Assembly: GCA_951799405.1 (NCBI GenBank)
Contig: OX637345.1
Span: 4,526,001 to 4,590,000, forward strand
Source: Agapetus fuscipes
Taxonomy: Eukaryota > Arthropoda > Insecta > Trichoptera > Glossosomatidae
Direction of reading: 5' to 3'
DNA length: 64,000 nt
Shown: positions 30,387-39,485 of the stretch, one piece after another
Layout: every line of letters begins with the position of its first letter
Position numbering within the stretch: position 1 is the stretch's first letter
Position numbers and translations under genes: made by a program
The notes under the pieces: generated by a model
The model's input: the letters and a program-made list of their open reading frames with translations, nothing else
What the model was told of the DNA's origin: nothing
The model's database searches: none

Positions 30387-31015
30387 TTGTCATAAAAGTT
30401 TCCAGCTTCCAAGAAAAACCTCTCGCCATGACGCGCGGAATTTAATTGGGTGAACTAGGAAACCAATAGTGAAGACTCGGAAGGCGGTGGACAGCCGCTG
30501 AATAATTGCCGAATATTTGGTATTCGGTTGTGCTCCATGCCGAATATTCGGCATTCGGTGGATGACCGAATACACTATTCGTTGCATCACTACTAGAGAT
30601 CATAGATTGTTTTGGTAAAAGACTTGTTTGAGTTCCAATGTAGTGTTGCCAACTTGGGGTGCAGTCTACAAGAAAGTGTCACTATTTTTGCTCACAGCAA
30701 CCACTGTCGACGTTTTTTTCCGTCGAGCAAATAATGAAATATTACAATATGATACCGGGCCGTTGTTGGCAGTCGGCTCTTTAAGGCCACATCTCCTTTT
30801 CAGAATGATATCCTGATCCAGGGAACATGGCGGCTGGTCTGCCTCTAGATGTTTTAATGACTTCTAAACACAGACTGTAAAATGTTTATGTAACGCTGAT
30901 GGCAGTGCCACTTGTTTTGTGGAATTGCATTCTATCTTATTTTTTTAGATTTTAATGAGAAAACTAGACTTCCCATAAAGCAAAAAGTGTCATAGTTTAA
31001 ATTTCTAAAATAATA
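30387..31015. other. No gene; CCGAATATTCGG cluster
   Basis: GCCGAATATTTGGTATTCGG at 30514 and GCCGAATATTCGGCATTCGG at 30539 form nested small palindromes (30505-30590), probably the end of a DNA transposon. Short frames at 30390 and 30628 are not recognised. Confidence 0.4.
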
Positions 31016-31316
31016 ATAATATTATTAGGATGATTTATTTGGTCAGCGCTGTTTTTGTGTGTATCACACCTCAAGAGCCCTCTGCGAGCTTGGTCGTCGC
31101 TGCAGAAAGCGCCAATTCTCAAGCAAGACCCAGTTGTTGTAAGGTTGGATGGACCTTTCAGTGACCGGTCTTTGGTAAAGGTTTATGAATTTTTCAACTC
31201 AGCGAAGAGCACATTCGAAATATAAATGGTATATTTTTGTGCTCCGCCGGGATTCGAATCCACAACTTTCCATTTGCGAGTCCAAAGTGTTGCCACTGGA
31301 CTACGGGCCGGTCCAA
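31016..31316 (-). repeat. SINE S1, full length, downstream of a 5S-like unit
   Basis: Minus strand: head complement CACTGGACTACGGGCCGGTC, B-box complement GGGATTCGAATCCACAAC, and the 3' end complement GTGTATCACACCTCAAGAGC with GGATGATTTATTTGGTCAGC and (AAT)n. The 5S rRNA-like segment lies directly 5' of its head on the same strand. Confidence 0.9.
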
Positions 31317-31321
31317 GAAAT

Positions 31322-31438
31322 GCCAACAACACGCGGTGTACCTAGCGGTCACCCATCCAAGCAGCATCCGCGCCCAATGTTGCTTAACTTCGGTGATCTG
31401 ATGAGAACCGGTGCTTTCAACATGGTATCGTCGTTGAC
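31322..31438 (-). rRNA. 5S rRNA-like sequence, probable pseudogene or SINE head
   Basis: On the minus strand this 117-nt segment starts GTCAACGACGATACCATG and ends ACACCGCGTGTTGTTGGC, with TCAGATCACCGAAGTTAAGC (box A region) and GCTTGGATGGGTGACCG (box C region) in place, the order and length of metazoan 5S rRNA. Several paired positions differ from the usual arthropod sequence as I know it (for example CCATGTTGAAAGCACCGG), and it is single, not in a tandem cluster. It is followed by TATTTCTTGG-like linker and then an S1 head on the same strand, so it is either a 5S retro-pseudogene or the 5' unit of a 5S-tRNA composite SINE. Confidence 0.85.
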
Positions 31439-31464
31439 AAGAGATTTTTTTTTTCTATAAAGTC

Positions 31465-31677
31465 CGGTCGATAACTCAGTAAGGAGACTGCTTGCATTTC
31501 ATGACGAGAGCTCGGGTTCGAATCCCACTAAGGGTGTCAGAAATGATACCTGTTTAGGTGTTTATTTCAAACCCAATATAAAATACTGGGATGTTTTACT
31601 CAGCCTTCACAAGAAATGAGTACTAGCTCACTTGGGAGGTGGGAAACCCCAACTTCAACTGAAGTGGTTGGCGGAAA
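31465..31677 (+). repeat. SINE S2, 3' truncated at a LINE junction
   Basis: CCGGTCGATAACTCAGTAAG head, CGGGTTCGAATCCCAC B box, body to AACTGAAGTGGTTGGCGG. At 31678 it changes into minus-strand LINE RT sequence instead of the S2 3' half. Confidence 0.9.
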
Positions 31678-31855
31678 AAGCCCTGAGTTTCAGGTTAACA
31701 GGCATTTTCGTGTCGGTGAGTATGTTACCTAGATTTCCGAAAGCTGCCCATGAGAGTGCTATCCTTCTGGTGATTTCGGTTGCTTGATTTTGTTTACCCA
31801 GTTTTACATTGTGGCGAAAATAAATATAGTAGTCTACGACTTCTAAGGTTTTTTT
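31678..31855 (-). pseudogene. LINE reverse-transcriptase fragment
   Basis: Minus-strand frame (within 31655-31873) reads VKLGKQNQATEITRRIALSW then AAFGNLGNILTDTKMPVNLK and LRAF. The 'EI.RRI...W.AFG.L..IL....MP..LK...F' pattern is the conserved region C-terminal of the YADD motif in non-LTR RTs. About 60 codons survive, open throughout; the rest is gone, replaced by the S2 copy on one side and unknown DNA on the other. Confidence 0.8.
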
Positions 31856-31984
31856 TTTACAGAAATTGTGCAATTAACTTACCTAAATTAATAACATAAC
31901 TTTAGGATTCCAAAAACAAATTATTTCAGTTATTTTTTTAATTATACATAACATAAGGTTGGTATGGCTATACTTATCATTATT

Positions 31985-32232
31985 ATTATCTTAGACTGAG
32001 GTTGACCACCCATACTGTAAAAATGGTTCACTTTGCCAATGTCACCCCTGTTTCAGTGAAGGTCGGCAAGAGTTGCAGGGCTTATGTTCATTTGAGATTG
32101 GGTTTTTTATATTGTAGGTCCACACGCGGCATGCGTGAGCGCGAAATTATGCGTCTCTGCTTGTGGAAATGCATTTTATATGAATCTCAAATGATACATA
32201 TTATCTTTGCAGCTTAGATTTAGATTTAGATA
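31985..32232 (+). repeat. R3 (RTE-B LINE 3' end)
   Basis: GAGGTTGACCACCCATACTG to GCAGCTTAGATTTAGATTTA; the first about 20 bases are missing. Confidence 0.9.
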
Positions 32233-32739
32233 TAAATAGACCTGTTGAAAAGATTGCAAAAAAGTCAGTAAAATATTTTTTAATTACAACCAAGCGTCTA
32301 CACACAGTGTATCTTACTTTTAATTTGATTTTAAGACATGTTGACTTTTATTATTGTACGGCCGAGGTGTAAAAAGTCCCATAAATATTTATTAGCCTTC
32401 TCAGAGTTGCGGATTTGGTCTTAAAAGGGAGACGAGAGCAAAAAGGTGACAACGTCAATACCTCAACCATCAAACAATCCGTTTCAACTCACCTGTAGAG
32501 TTAACCAGAAAATGTACGGAAAGCGAAACGCCCACTTGAGGGGCGGTTTTAAATTTCATATATTTTTTAGAGTGAGGTTTTTTGTACTCCGAGTAAAGAG
32601 AGGTGTCGCTATAGAGGCGCCTATTAACAGATGCTACGTTCAATTACGTACAATTCCCCGTCAATCTATCGACTTGACACATCTGAGAGTAAACGAACCC
32701 TGGACAATGTAAAAAGTTAATATATTGTAATTGTATTTT
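32233..32739. other. No recognisable feature
   Basis: An 88-codon plus frame (32446-32712) shows no similarity I recognise. Confidence 0.35.
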
Positions 32740-32905
32740 TTTCTTCTAAAGGTGTATTGACATTGTGGAGACTCATTTACAACACTACGCAGCTAACAGT
32801 CCTGCAACAAAGGATCAGGACATCAACTGCCACATCACCGACACCTCTGAGTGTCATTGACCCATGGAGTCTCTGAAATCTAGGGAGTCTCCCGCACAGA
32901 ATTAT
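32740..32905 (+). repeat. Segment carrying the S1b-type 3' end without S1
   Basis: ACACCTCTGAGTGTCATTGA, GGAGTCTCTGAAATCTAGGG and AGTCTCCCGCACAGAATTAT match the unusual 3' ends of S1b copies (9780-9865, 41735-41800), but the upstream 80 bp is not S1. It may be the 3' end of the LINE that mobilised S1b. Confidence 0.5.
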
Positions 32906-32999
32906 TATTTACAAAAAATGAAAGTTCCTTTTTGAGTTGAGTTTAATATCTCTAGCGCTTTCGGTGTGTTAGCACGTCATTTTTAAGAGAATCTGTACT

Positions 33000-33490
33000 G
33001 TACTGTACTGTATCCTGCCGCCGTTCCACTAGGGGTGGCCGGTACCTCCGCAGATGCGCCTCCACTTTTTTCTGTCCTTACAAACCACTTTCATTTCCTC
33101 AATATTCATCACCTTTTTCATACATACTCTTCTCTTATTTTCACTCTGCAGGTTCCATTCTTTCGCAATCTCACCTATTTGGTCTAACCATTCTTTCCTC
33201 GGCCTTCCCCTTCCGCGCTTTCCTCTGACATTTCCTTTGTACACTTTCTTCGTTAGTCGTTCATCATCCATTCTTTCGAGATGTCCGAACCATCTCATCG
33301 TACTTTTTTGTACTTTCATTCTCATATTCTCTTTTATACCACACTCGTTCATCACCCAATCATTACGTACTCTATCATTCAGTGTTTTTCCAGCCATTGC
33401 TCTCAGGTAAGCCATTTCAACCGTACATACTTTACTCAGCTCACATTCATTAACTGTCCACGCCTCACTTCCATACATCAATGTTGGAAA
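33000..33490 (-). pseudogene. RTE-A type LINE, 5'-truncated copy
   Basis: Minus-strand frame 33029-33481 is open for about 150 codons: MYGSEAWTVNECELSKVCTV, then RWFGHLERMDDERLTKKVYK and the end RKKWRRICGGTGHP, aligned colinearly with the last 150 residues of the intact RTE-A protein. After the stop only about 15 nt precede a (TACAG)n tail (33000-33016). No frame break, so a fairly young but strongly truncated insertion. Confidence 0.9.
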
Positions 33491-33529
33491 TAACTGGAAA
33501 GAGAATAACTGGCAAAAAAGTACAGGAGA

Positions 33530-33957
33530 AAGTTTTAGGGGGCGGAGCTGTGAAAAAGAGAGGGCCCGTTATTAATAAGGGTAGGTAGAGGTGATTTGCA
33601 ATGTTGGTGGCTATGGCACTAATTTTAAATTTAATTTTACTTTTTATTTTGAATTGGTTTTTTTTTGTTTTTGTTTAAGTCATTTATATTTTTTTGTGCT
33701 CCTTGACTGATAGGTTGGTATGTAGCTGACCCCCCCGTTTTATAAAAATTGGTTCACTTTTGCCGGTGCCACCCTGGTTTCAGGGAAAGGCGCAAGGAGT
33801 TGCAAGGTTTCTGTCATGTGAGGTTTTGTTTATTTGTATGAACGAGTACACATGCAGAATGTGTAGGCACGAATCTACATGTGCCTGTCTGTGGGCATGC
33901 ATTTAATATGAGCCTTAAATGTTAACATATATTTGCAGCTTAGATTATAGATTATAG
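33530..33957 (+). repeat. Family-B LINE 3' UTR (R3) with ORF remnant
   Basis: GGTGATTTGCAATGTTGGTG near 33590 corresponds to the decayed end of the family-B ORF (compare TGATTTGCAACAATGGCGGC at 14901), then the same AT-rich linker (TTTAATTTTACTTTTTATTT), TTGTGCTCCTTGACTGATAG and full R3 to GCTTAGATTATAGATTATAG. Confidence 0.85.
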
Positions 33958-34599
33958 TAGAGCTACAGAGATTTGTACGTTTATAATACCTAGCTAAAAA
34001 ATTCTTCAGTTCATCTGTAACATTGACATCGGATAGACGCAAATTGTCTCAAAGACTGGTATCCTCAACGCGCGTGGTAGGCAAGAAACCCAAGAAATAA
34101 TGCTAAGCAGATCAAACTGAAATGCGGTGAGTCCTTTTAAATAAACCTTGATTCCTGGACGGTACGCAACTCTGTCAGATTTGCCTCTGAGCGGTCCACT
34201 CTAAACACGCGGATTTTTTTTATAATTCAGAACCAGCACCCACTCTCTTCATTCTTTGGTGGAACCAACTTTGTCTTCACCATAACAAAATACTCCAAAC
34301 AAAAGCTTTTATTAACCCCTTTCTTGTTTAAAATTTTCAATTTAAATTGTCAGTTAAATGGTTATAAATAGAAAGAGTGTTAGAATACTCATTAGCTTGA
34401 TGGGAGCTAAGATGAACTGCTGGGGTTCACAGTCTAGCGCGGAAACACGCAGGGCTAGCTTTAATGTTGTGTTGCCATTATCTGAAGCTTAATATATATA
34501 AACCTCAGGGGTTCATAAGCGACAGAGAAAGCGCTTTCAAAAATATTTTTATTGACTTAAATAATGAAATTAGAGCTTTAATTAAGTTGATTGCACTTG
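33958..34599. other. No recognisable feature
   Basis: No frame over 60 codons and no repeat family recognised. Confidence 0.4.
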
Positions 34600-34700
34600 A
34601 AATGACATAGACAAAATTGTGTCGACGCACGGACGGGTTGCTAGGGAAAAGGAAAACAAGTATTTTTAATTGGTTGCAAAGCACCGTAGCCCCATAAAAG
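34600..34700 (+). repeat. Dispersed GC-box repeat (unclassified)
   Basis: ATGACATAGACAAAATTGTG, ACGGGTTGCTAGGGAAAAGG and ATTTTTAATTGGTTGC match, inverted, the segment at 27225-27365. Confidence 0.5.
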
Positions 34701-34852
34701 TTTGACGTTTGTCTGTCAAGAAAATCAGGAGGAAAAATGTTTTGAGTGCATTCGGTCTCTAGTTTTAACCTTATTGTTTATATTTAAATATGAACAATGA
34801 TTTTTGTTTACTGTCTCAGGCTTCCTTGATCTAAAGGTTGGTATGAGACCTG

Positions 34853-35155
34853 GACCGGTCCGTAGTCCGTAGTGGCAACACTTCGGACTCGTAAATGGAA
34901 GGATGTGGATTCGGATCCCGGCGGAGCACAACAATATACCATTTCTATTTCGAATGTGCTCTTCGCTGAGTTGAAAAATTCATAAACTTTTACCAAAGAC
35001 CGGTCACTCAAAGGTCCATCCAACCTTACAACAACTGGGTCTTGCTTGAGAATTGGCACTTTATACAGCGACGACCAAGCTCGCAGAGGGCTCTTGAGGT
35101 GTGATACACACAAAAACAGCGCTCACCAAATAAATCATCCTAATATTATTATTAT
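34853..35155 (+). repeat. SINE S1, full length
   Basis: Head ACCGGTCCGTAGTCCGTAGT (a 7-bp internal duplication of CCGTAGT), B box GATTCGGATCCCGG, complete body and the end AGGGCTCTTGAGGTGTGATA, CAAAAACAGCGCTCACCAAA, TAAATCATCCTAATATTATT. One of the clearest copies of the S1 3' end. Confidence 0.95.
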
Positions 35156-35345
35156 TATATACCAATGTCACCCCTGTTCCAGGCAAGGTCGGCAATAGTT
35201 TCAGGGTTTTTTTCAATTCATTAGTACACATTCAGCATCTGTAACCGTGAATTTACACATGTCTATCTGCGGGCATGCATTTGATATGAGTTTTGAATGT
35301 TAATTTCTCTTTGCAATTTAGATTATAGATTATGATTATAGGTAT
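35156..35345 (+). repeat. R3, 3' two thirds
   Basis: ACCAATGTCACCCCTGTTCC onward to GCAATTTAGATTATAGATTA; 5' truncated exactly at the S1 tail. Confidence 0.85.
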
Positions 35346-35745
35346 GGAGGTAGTAATTCAATAGTTTATATCCATCGACGGCCTCAGGTTCCTCAACCAA
35401 GATGCTCTCCTTCGACCTAAAGCTCGTCTTCCCTCAGTTATTCCCTGAATGATGAAATAAAGGGAGTGAAGAATTAGTTATTTACTTCAAATTAAATCAA
35501 TATATTTACTGAGGAAGCCACTTACAAAGTTAGCAGAGAAATTGTTTGTCTTCCCACCTGGATCGCATGTTGTTGCACTCGGCGAATCTGGTTTAAGCTG
35601 GCGTGTTAATTGCACTCGCTTTAAATATTTAATTAACAGGTGTAGTGAGCAGGTACGGTGAGCATGTATAGGGTGGACGCTCCTTCTCACACAGCTGGCC
35701 GGCGACCAGGGAAAAGATGAGAGACTCGTTTGATGATGAGTTGAT
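35346..35745. other. No recognisable feature
   Basis: The left end of a 198-codon minus frame (35487-36083) falls here, but only its N-terminal half resembles LINE sequence; this part appears to be chance continuation. Confidence 0.4.
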
Positions 35746-36045
35746 GATTTCTTTATAGCGCTTCGTGATGTAGTCACTCCAAGGGCGCTTGCAAAAATGA
35801 TGCCAGAAATTAGCTTGTCTTTAGTGCATTCCGGAACTTTCCATGGTCCTCTAGCTCTCACATGATGTGGCACGTGGTTCCAGGCCAGAGAACCAGCAGA
35901 TGCAAATGCACGCTCTCCAAACATTGTGTTAACTCTTCTTATCGGTTCTTCAATCTTTGATTTGGCTCCGGTTTCAGACGAACGCGGTGTTAGACGTTTT
36001 TTGCCTTGTTCAGTGCCTGCACCTCGCTTAAATATAGCTAACGAA
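35746..36045 (-). pseudogene. L2/CR1-like LINE C-terminal fragment, second subfamily
   Basis: Minus-strand frame reads MFGERAFASAGSLAWNHVPH and then PWKVPECTKDKLIS, the counterpart of NFGDRAFRVAGLVEWNRLPP in the copy at 52107. The block GDRAF..A...WN.LP is the widespread C-terminal signature of L2/CR1-type LINE ORFs. Its own end (CGCTATAAAGAAATCATCAA on the minus strand) differs from the S1-type end, so it belongs to another subfamily. Confidence 0.7.
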
Positions 36046-36049
36046 GGGG

Positions 36050-36130
36050 ATTTAAAAGGGCTCTTGAGGTGTGATTCACACAAAAACAGCGCTCATCAAA
36101 TGAATCATCCTAATATTATTATCATTATGC
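36050..36130 (+). repeat. S1 / L2-like LINE shared 3' end
   Basis: AAAAGGGCTCTTGAGGTGTG, ATTCACACAAAAACAGCGCT and AATCATCCTAATATTATTAT; strongly 5' truncated. Confidence 0.85.
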
Positions 36131-36194
36131 AATCTTAAGCGCAGCGACCACGAAAGAAAAACTTGTGAATTGGAGGATATAGTGATTGTTTAAT

Positions 36195-36507
36195 GGTCCT
36201 TCTAGACAACTCGGCAAGAGATAACTCGTCGATAGACACATTGGTCATAATATGACAGTTCATCCACACGACATTTTGTTCAACGGCATTTCGGTCATCT
36301 ACAATAAAGATCCACAGAACAGCTACATCACATAAAACTTGCTTAATAAAAAAACTTTGCAATTACTGTAGTTTTAATCTATTAAAGGTTTCTGTGTTTC
36401 AAAATACCGTTGACTGAAAAGTCGTGTGGATAAACCATCGCGTGACCAATTAGTCCATGACAAAGCTGTTTGTGGATGGGTTGTCTTTGATCGATTTGTT
36501 GTGGAAC
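36195..36507. mobile_element. F2 foldback element
   Basis: Left side holds direct words of the type ACAACTCG, AGACACATTGGTCATA, CATCCACACGACATTTTGTT and GGCATTTCGGTCATC; right side holds their complements (GACTGAAAAGTCGTGTGGAT, AATTAGTCCATGACAAAGCT, GTTTGTGGATGGGTTGTCTT). Around 70 bp between arms. Same word family as the array at 59397-60300. No ORF. Confidence 0.6.
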
Positions 36508-36880
36508 CTGCATGTACATACATGCAATTTATCCTCCATTACTTAATGACAATTTTCCCAATCCCCACATTAAATTAAAAGACACTGGTGCTTATGAACT
36601 TCTCTTTTTTTTTCGAGGGAACTCCCCACAAAAACGAAGAAGAAGTAAAAATAATCGGCGTGGTATATTTAAGGTTATAAGCTGTGACACATCCCTGAAG
36701 AATGCTTCAGAAATAAGGCAGGAACTGGTGCAGTAAATCATATGGAGAATATCTGGTGCAATAATATCAGGGGACCTTGTGTCAGATTTATTGATAACGT
36801 GGGTGCTTGGTAGAGTGGAGTGTTTTATCATTTTACATTATATCCAAATGGTTATTTTTTGATTGTATCAATTGCATGTA
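36508..36880. other. No recognisable feature
   Basis: Overlapping 74- and 79-codon frames on opposite strands; neither recognised. Confidence 0.35.
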
Positions 36881-37140
36881 CTCCTTGATTGATAGGTTGG
36901 TATGCGGCTGACCACCCATACTGTAAAAAATGGTTCACTTTGCCAATGTCACCCCTGCTTCAGGGAAGGTCGGCAAGAGTTGCAGGGCTTATGTTCATTT
37001 GAGATTGGGGTTTTTATATTGTAGGTCCACATGCAGCATGTGTAAGCGCGAAATTATGCATGTCTGCTTGTGGGAATGCATTTAATATGAATCTCAAATG
37101 ATCCATATCTTTGCAGCTTAGATTTAGATTTAGATTTAGT
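36881..37140 (+). repeat. R3, full length
   Basis: CTCCTTGATTGATAGGTTGG, ACTGTAAAAAATGGTTCACT, CAGGGAAGGTCGGCAAGAGT, GTGGGAATGCATTTAATATG and tail GATTTAGATTTAGATTTAG. Good reference copy; shows the uninterrupted ACTGTAAAAAATGGTTCACT site that is split by the palindrome at 37622. Confidence 0.95.
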
Positions 37141-37563
37141 TATCGTCAGATTTGGTCCTTTTTGTAATCAAATAATTGCATGCAATATAATTTTGAAATA
37201 TATATATTGAAAACTTTAGCCCACACCATTTGATGATATTTTAAATTTATTTGGCCGATTTCAACCCTGTTTCAGAAAAGGTCAGCTCATGCTCATGATT
37301 ATTTGTGGAATTTGAAATTTGAGGGTATTCTACACGCTATCTCAAAATTACGTCAAAATCCGAAGACCGGTTAAACCACGCAGGGAAAGCAACTTTTGAA
37401 TACAATATACAAAAAAAAAAATGGCACAAAAAATGCCCGAAATCCGATTGACATCAAACTTGGCAGAAATCTTTTCAATTTTTTTAAACGTTTTCTGAAA
37501 ATTTTATTAAAATTGTTCGAGTGGGCTAGGATTTCATTATGAGCAAAAAACATAACTCCAGTT
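37141..37563. other. No gene; traces of R3
   Basis: CAACCCTGTTTCAGAAAAGG and TCAGCTCATGCTCATGATTA near 37262 resemble the R3 centre. Remainder unassigned. Confidence 0.4.
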
Positions 37564-37621
37564 GTTCCTTGACTCATAGGTTGATATGAGGCTGACCACC
37601 CACACTGTAAAAAAATGTTTC
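37564..37621 (+). repeat. R3, 5' part, split by the palindromic element
   Basis: TTCCTTGACTCATAGGTTGA to CTGTAAAAAAATGTTTC; it resumes at 37921 with a duplicated AAAAATGTTTC and ACTTTGTCAATG. Confidence 0.95.
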
Positions 37622-37673
37622 AAAGAATGAAAAAAACGGATTTTACTGACCGTGCAAAAGAGAAGAACGATTT

Positions 37674-37716
37674 TCTCTACGTTTCATCGGAATCATATCC
37701 GACGTCTTCAGGAGAC
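37674..37716 (-). ncRNA. Hammerhead-like core, minus-strand copy
   Basis: Mirror of the plus-strand motif at 37788-37830. Helix strands and core words (CTGAAGA, GAAA) are identical; the two base differences from the other arm fall in the predicted stem-II loop (TATGAT versus TACGAC). Confidence 0.4.
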
Positions 37717-37787
37717 GTGTGTCCTCTACAAAGAGGAACCACGAACTGTTTTCAACAGTTCGTGGTTCCTCTTTGTAGAGGACACAC

Positions 37788-37830
37788 GTCTCCTGAAGAC
37801 GTCGGATACGACTCCGATGAAACGTAGAGA
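37788..37830 (+). ncRNA. Hammerhead-ribozyme-like core, plus-strand copy
   Basis: Order fits a type-I hammerhead: TCTC (stem I, 37789-37792), CTGAAGA (core CUGANGA, 37793-37799), TCGGA-TACGAC-TCCGA (5-bp stem II), GAAA (37819-37822), a minimal ACGT stem III giving a GTA cleavage triplet, then GAGA pairing with TCTC. Deviation: two extra bases (CG) precede and one (T) follows stem II, where a canonical core has none. So likely a relative of the hammerheads of Penelope-like elements, activity uncertain. Confidence 0.4.
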
Positions 37831-37920
37831 AAATCGTTCTTCTCTTTTGCACGGTCAGTAAAATCCATTTTTTTCATTCTTTAAAATGCCTAACGACCGT
37901 AATCATAATTTAAAATATTT

Positions 37921-38128
37921 AAAAATGTTTCACTTTGTCAATGTCGCCGCTGTTTCAGGGAAGGTCGGCAAGAGTTATGTTCATTTGATATTGGGTTCTT
38001 CTTTTGTAGTCTACATGCGTCGTATAAACGCAAACTTATACGTGTCTGCTTGTAGGAATGCATGAAATATGTGTTTTAAATGTAATATACATATTATTTT
38101 TTCAACTCAGATTATAGATATAGACATC
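37921..38128 (+). repeat. R3, 3' part, beyond the palindromic element
   Basis: AAAAATGTTTCACTTTGTCA, AGGGAAGGTCGGCAAGAGTT and a CAGATTATAGATATAG tail. Confidence 0.95.
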
Positions 38129-38590
38129 CAATTTAAATGAAGAAAAAAATATAAATTACCTAAAACATCGCTCCACCCTAGTGCATATGTTCCATGCACT
38201 ATTTGTTCCTGATGTGTGGATATAAAATACAAATTTATTCATCCATAACTCTCGCGAATAACAATATTCACCTTCCTTATGGACGCTTTATTATAATATA
38301 TGAAAACTAAAAGCCTCGGCCGATTTATCTTAGTGGGTGTCATAAAGTCTACAGCATAGATTGATCGATATTCCACCTCATATAAAATATCCCTTGTAAA
38401 ACCACATTTCAAAATTTATACACTTTATTTTAGCGCTTGCATATTGGACGAGCTCCGCACATTTAAGTGGGGGGGAAAAATGTGATGTGTCTTGGCCGGG
38501 CTAAGGGAAGGGTAAATATTTCATTGACTGTCACTTTTGTGATCATTATCGCGTGAAAGGGGGTGGATGTATAGATGGATGAAGAGAGAT
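38129..38590. other. No recognisable feature
   Basis: TTGGCCGGGCTAAGGGAAGG at 38490 may be a piece of the GC-box repeat. No frames. Confidence 0.35.
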
Positions 38591-38812
38591 GATAGATTGC
38601 TGGCATTCCATGCTGAGAGCTCGGGTTCAAATCCACCGCGGGTTCCAGAAATGATTTTCCTTTATTTCAATCCCAAATTAGGTTGGCGTAAGGCCGGCTC
38701 CCTTGCCTGAAAATATAAAAAGTTTGCACTCGCCACATGCGAAACCCTTCGGAGGTAGCGCGGCAAGAATTTACACTATATGTTTAGCTTAGTTACGTTA
38801 GCTGCGTTGCGG
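38591..38812 (+). repeat. SINE S2 with internal deletion
   Basis: TTGCTGGCATTCCATGCTGA, CGGGTTCAAATCCACCG (B box), then a direct join to TAGGTTGGCGTAAGGCCGGC and the end ATATGTTTAGCTTAGTTACG. Confidence 0.85.
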
Positions 38813-38934
38813 TGGGCATTATGTTTGTGAACATTTTCTCGGTGGACGTAATGTCGGTGGACATTTTATATGTCACGCGGACATTTTGTCGTGTGGCCAT
38901 TTTGTTGGGTGGACATTTTGTTGTGACACGTGAT
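38813..38934 (-). repeat. F2-type array
   Basis: Words such as CGGTGGACGTAATGTCGGTG, GACATTTTGTCGTGTGGCCA and GGTGGACATTTTGTTGTG are complements of the F2 motif (CACACGACATTTTG...). Lies between an S2 copy and a second S2 tail. Confidence 0.55.
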
Positions 38935-38985
38935 CAAATGCGATCCCTTCGGGGAAAACACGGCAAGAAGTTCCACTATATGCGT
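38935..38985 (+). repeat. SINE S2 tail fragment
   Basis: ATGCGATCCCTTCGGGGAAA, ACACGGCAAGAAGTTCCACT; a second S2 3' end, suggesting that the F2 array is inserted in or next to an S2 copy. Confidence 0.75.
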
Positions 38986-39209
38986 CCTTCGGTATCACCC
39001 GACGCGCGGTTGCTCCCTCGAGTAGTTTGTCGCCCAGAGACGGCAGACCAGTAATTACCGAGCGATGCATCTGCAGTGGAAGTCCTCACCTCCGAGCAAG
39101 GAGATGTTACCACGGCGGGGAGTAGGACTAAAGCAAAAGCTACGCTGAATAGTGCGTGAGGAAAAAAATATTAGTGTTAACACAAACGCAACTTAGCTAC
39201 TAGGCCTCC
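38986..39209. other. No recognisable feature
   Basis: CpG-containing linker (CACCCGACGCGCGGTTGCTC). No repeat match. Confidence 0.35.
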
Positions 39210-39480
39210 GTTTGGTCCATTGAGGACGCCAACCACCATTTCCTTGTGATTAGCACGAAATAGCAAGGAGCGCATCCTGATGCAGTTGCATCGGGTCAGT
39301 AACTTCGGATTTTGCCTTGTTTTCTTTAGTGGACGAACAGGTAGATCTAGAATCACTGCTGGGTCGGGTTACGACCATCGGGAAGGCCTTCCGCCGCTTA
39401 AAAAAATAAAGCATTGCATGAGCGTTCTGTGGTACGCTTCCCCGGATGGAAGTGTACAAACGGAACGGATATGAGGATGG
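39210..39480 (-). repeat. U1 dispersed repeat, longer copy with open frame
   Basis: Minus-strand frame 39250-39459 reads SIRGSVPQNAHAMLYFF, RKAFPMVVTRPSSDSRSTCS and MQLHQDALLAIS. The first two blocks align with 13683-13868. Frame conservation between diverged copies suggests a transposon protein, unidentified. Confidence 0.5.
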
Positions 39481-39485
39481 GATAG

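Larger units (their letters stand above)
37622..37920. mobile_element. Palindromic (hairpin) element with 11-bp target duplication
   Basis: 37622-37882 is a near-perfect palindrome: two 129-nt arms around a 3-nt centre (TTC, 37751-37753), with three mismatches noticed by eye. A 38-nt AT-rich single-copy tail follows (GCCTAACGACCGTAATCATA and on). The whole is flanked by AAAAATGTTTC at 37611-37621 and 37921-37931. It sits inside an R3 copy, whose uninterrupted form is known from the neighbouring copy at 36881. The near-identical frames on both strands are a result of the symmetry. No known superfamily fits: no transposase, arms reach to the middle, and an 11-bp duplication with a tail on one side resembles LINE-type retroposition. 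Confidence 0.85.

Noticed and set aside
35487..35745. C-terminal half of the 198-codon minus frame as part of a gene
   Set aside because: Only 35746-36045 resembles LINE sequence; the rest is open by chance after the LINE fragment ends.
37615..37861. Nearly identical 69-70 codon frames on both strands
   Set aside because: Consequence of the palindrome, which makes each strand read almost the same; no sign of a protein.
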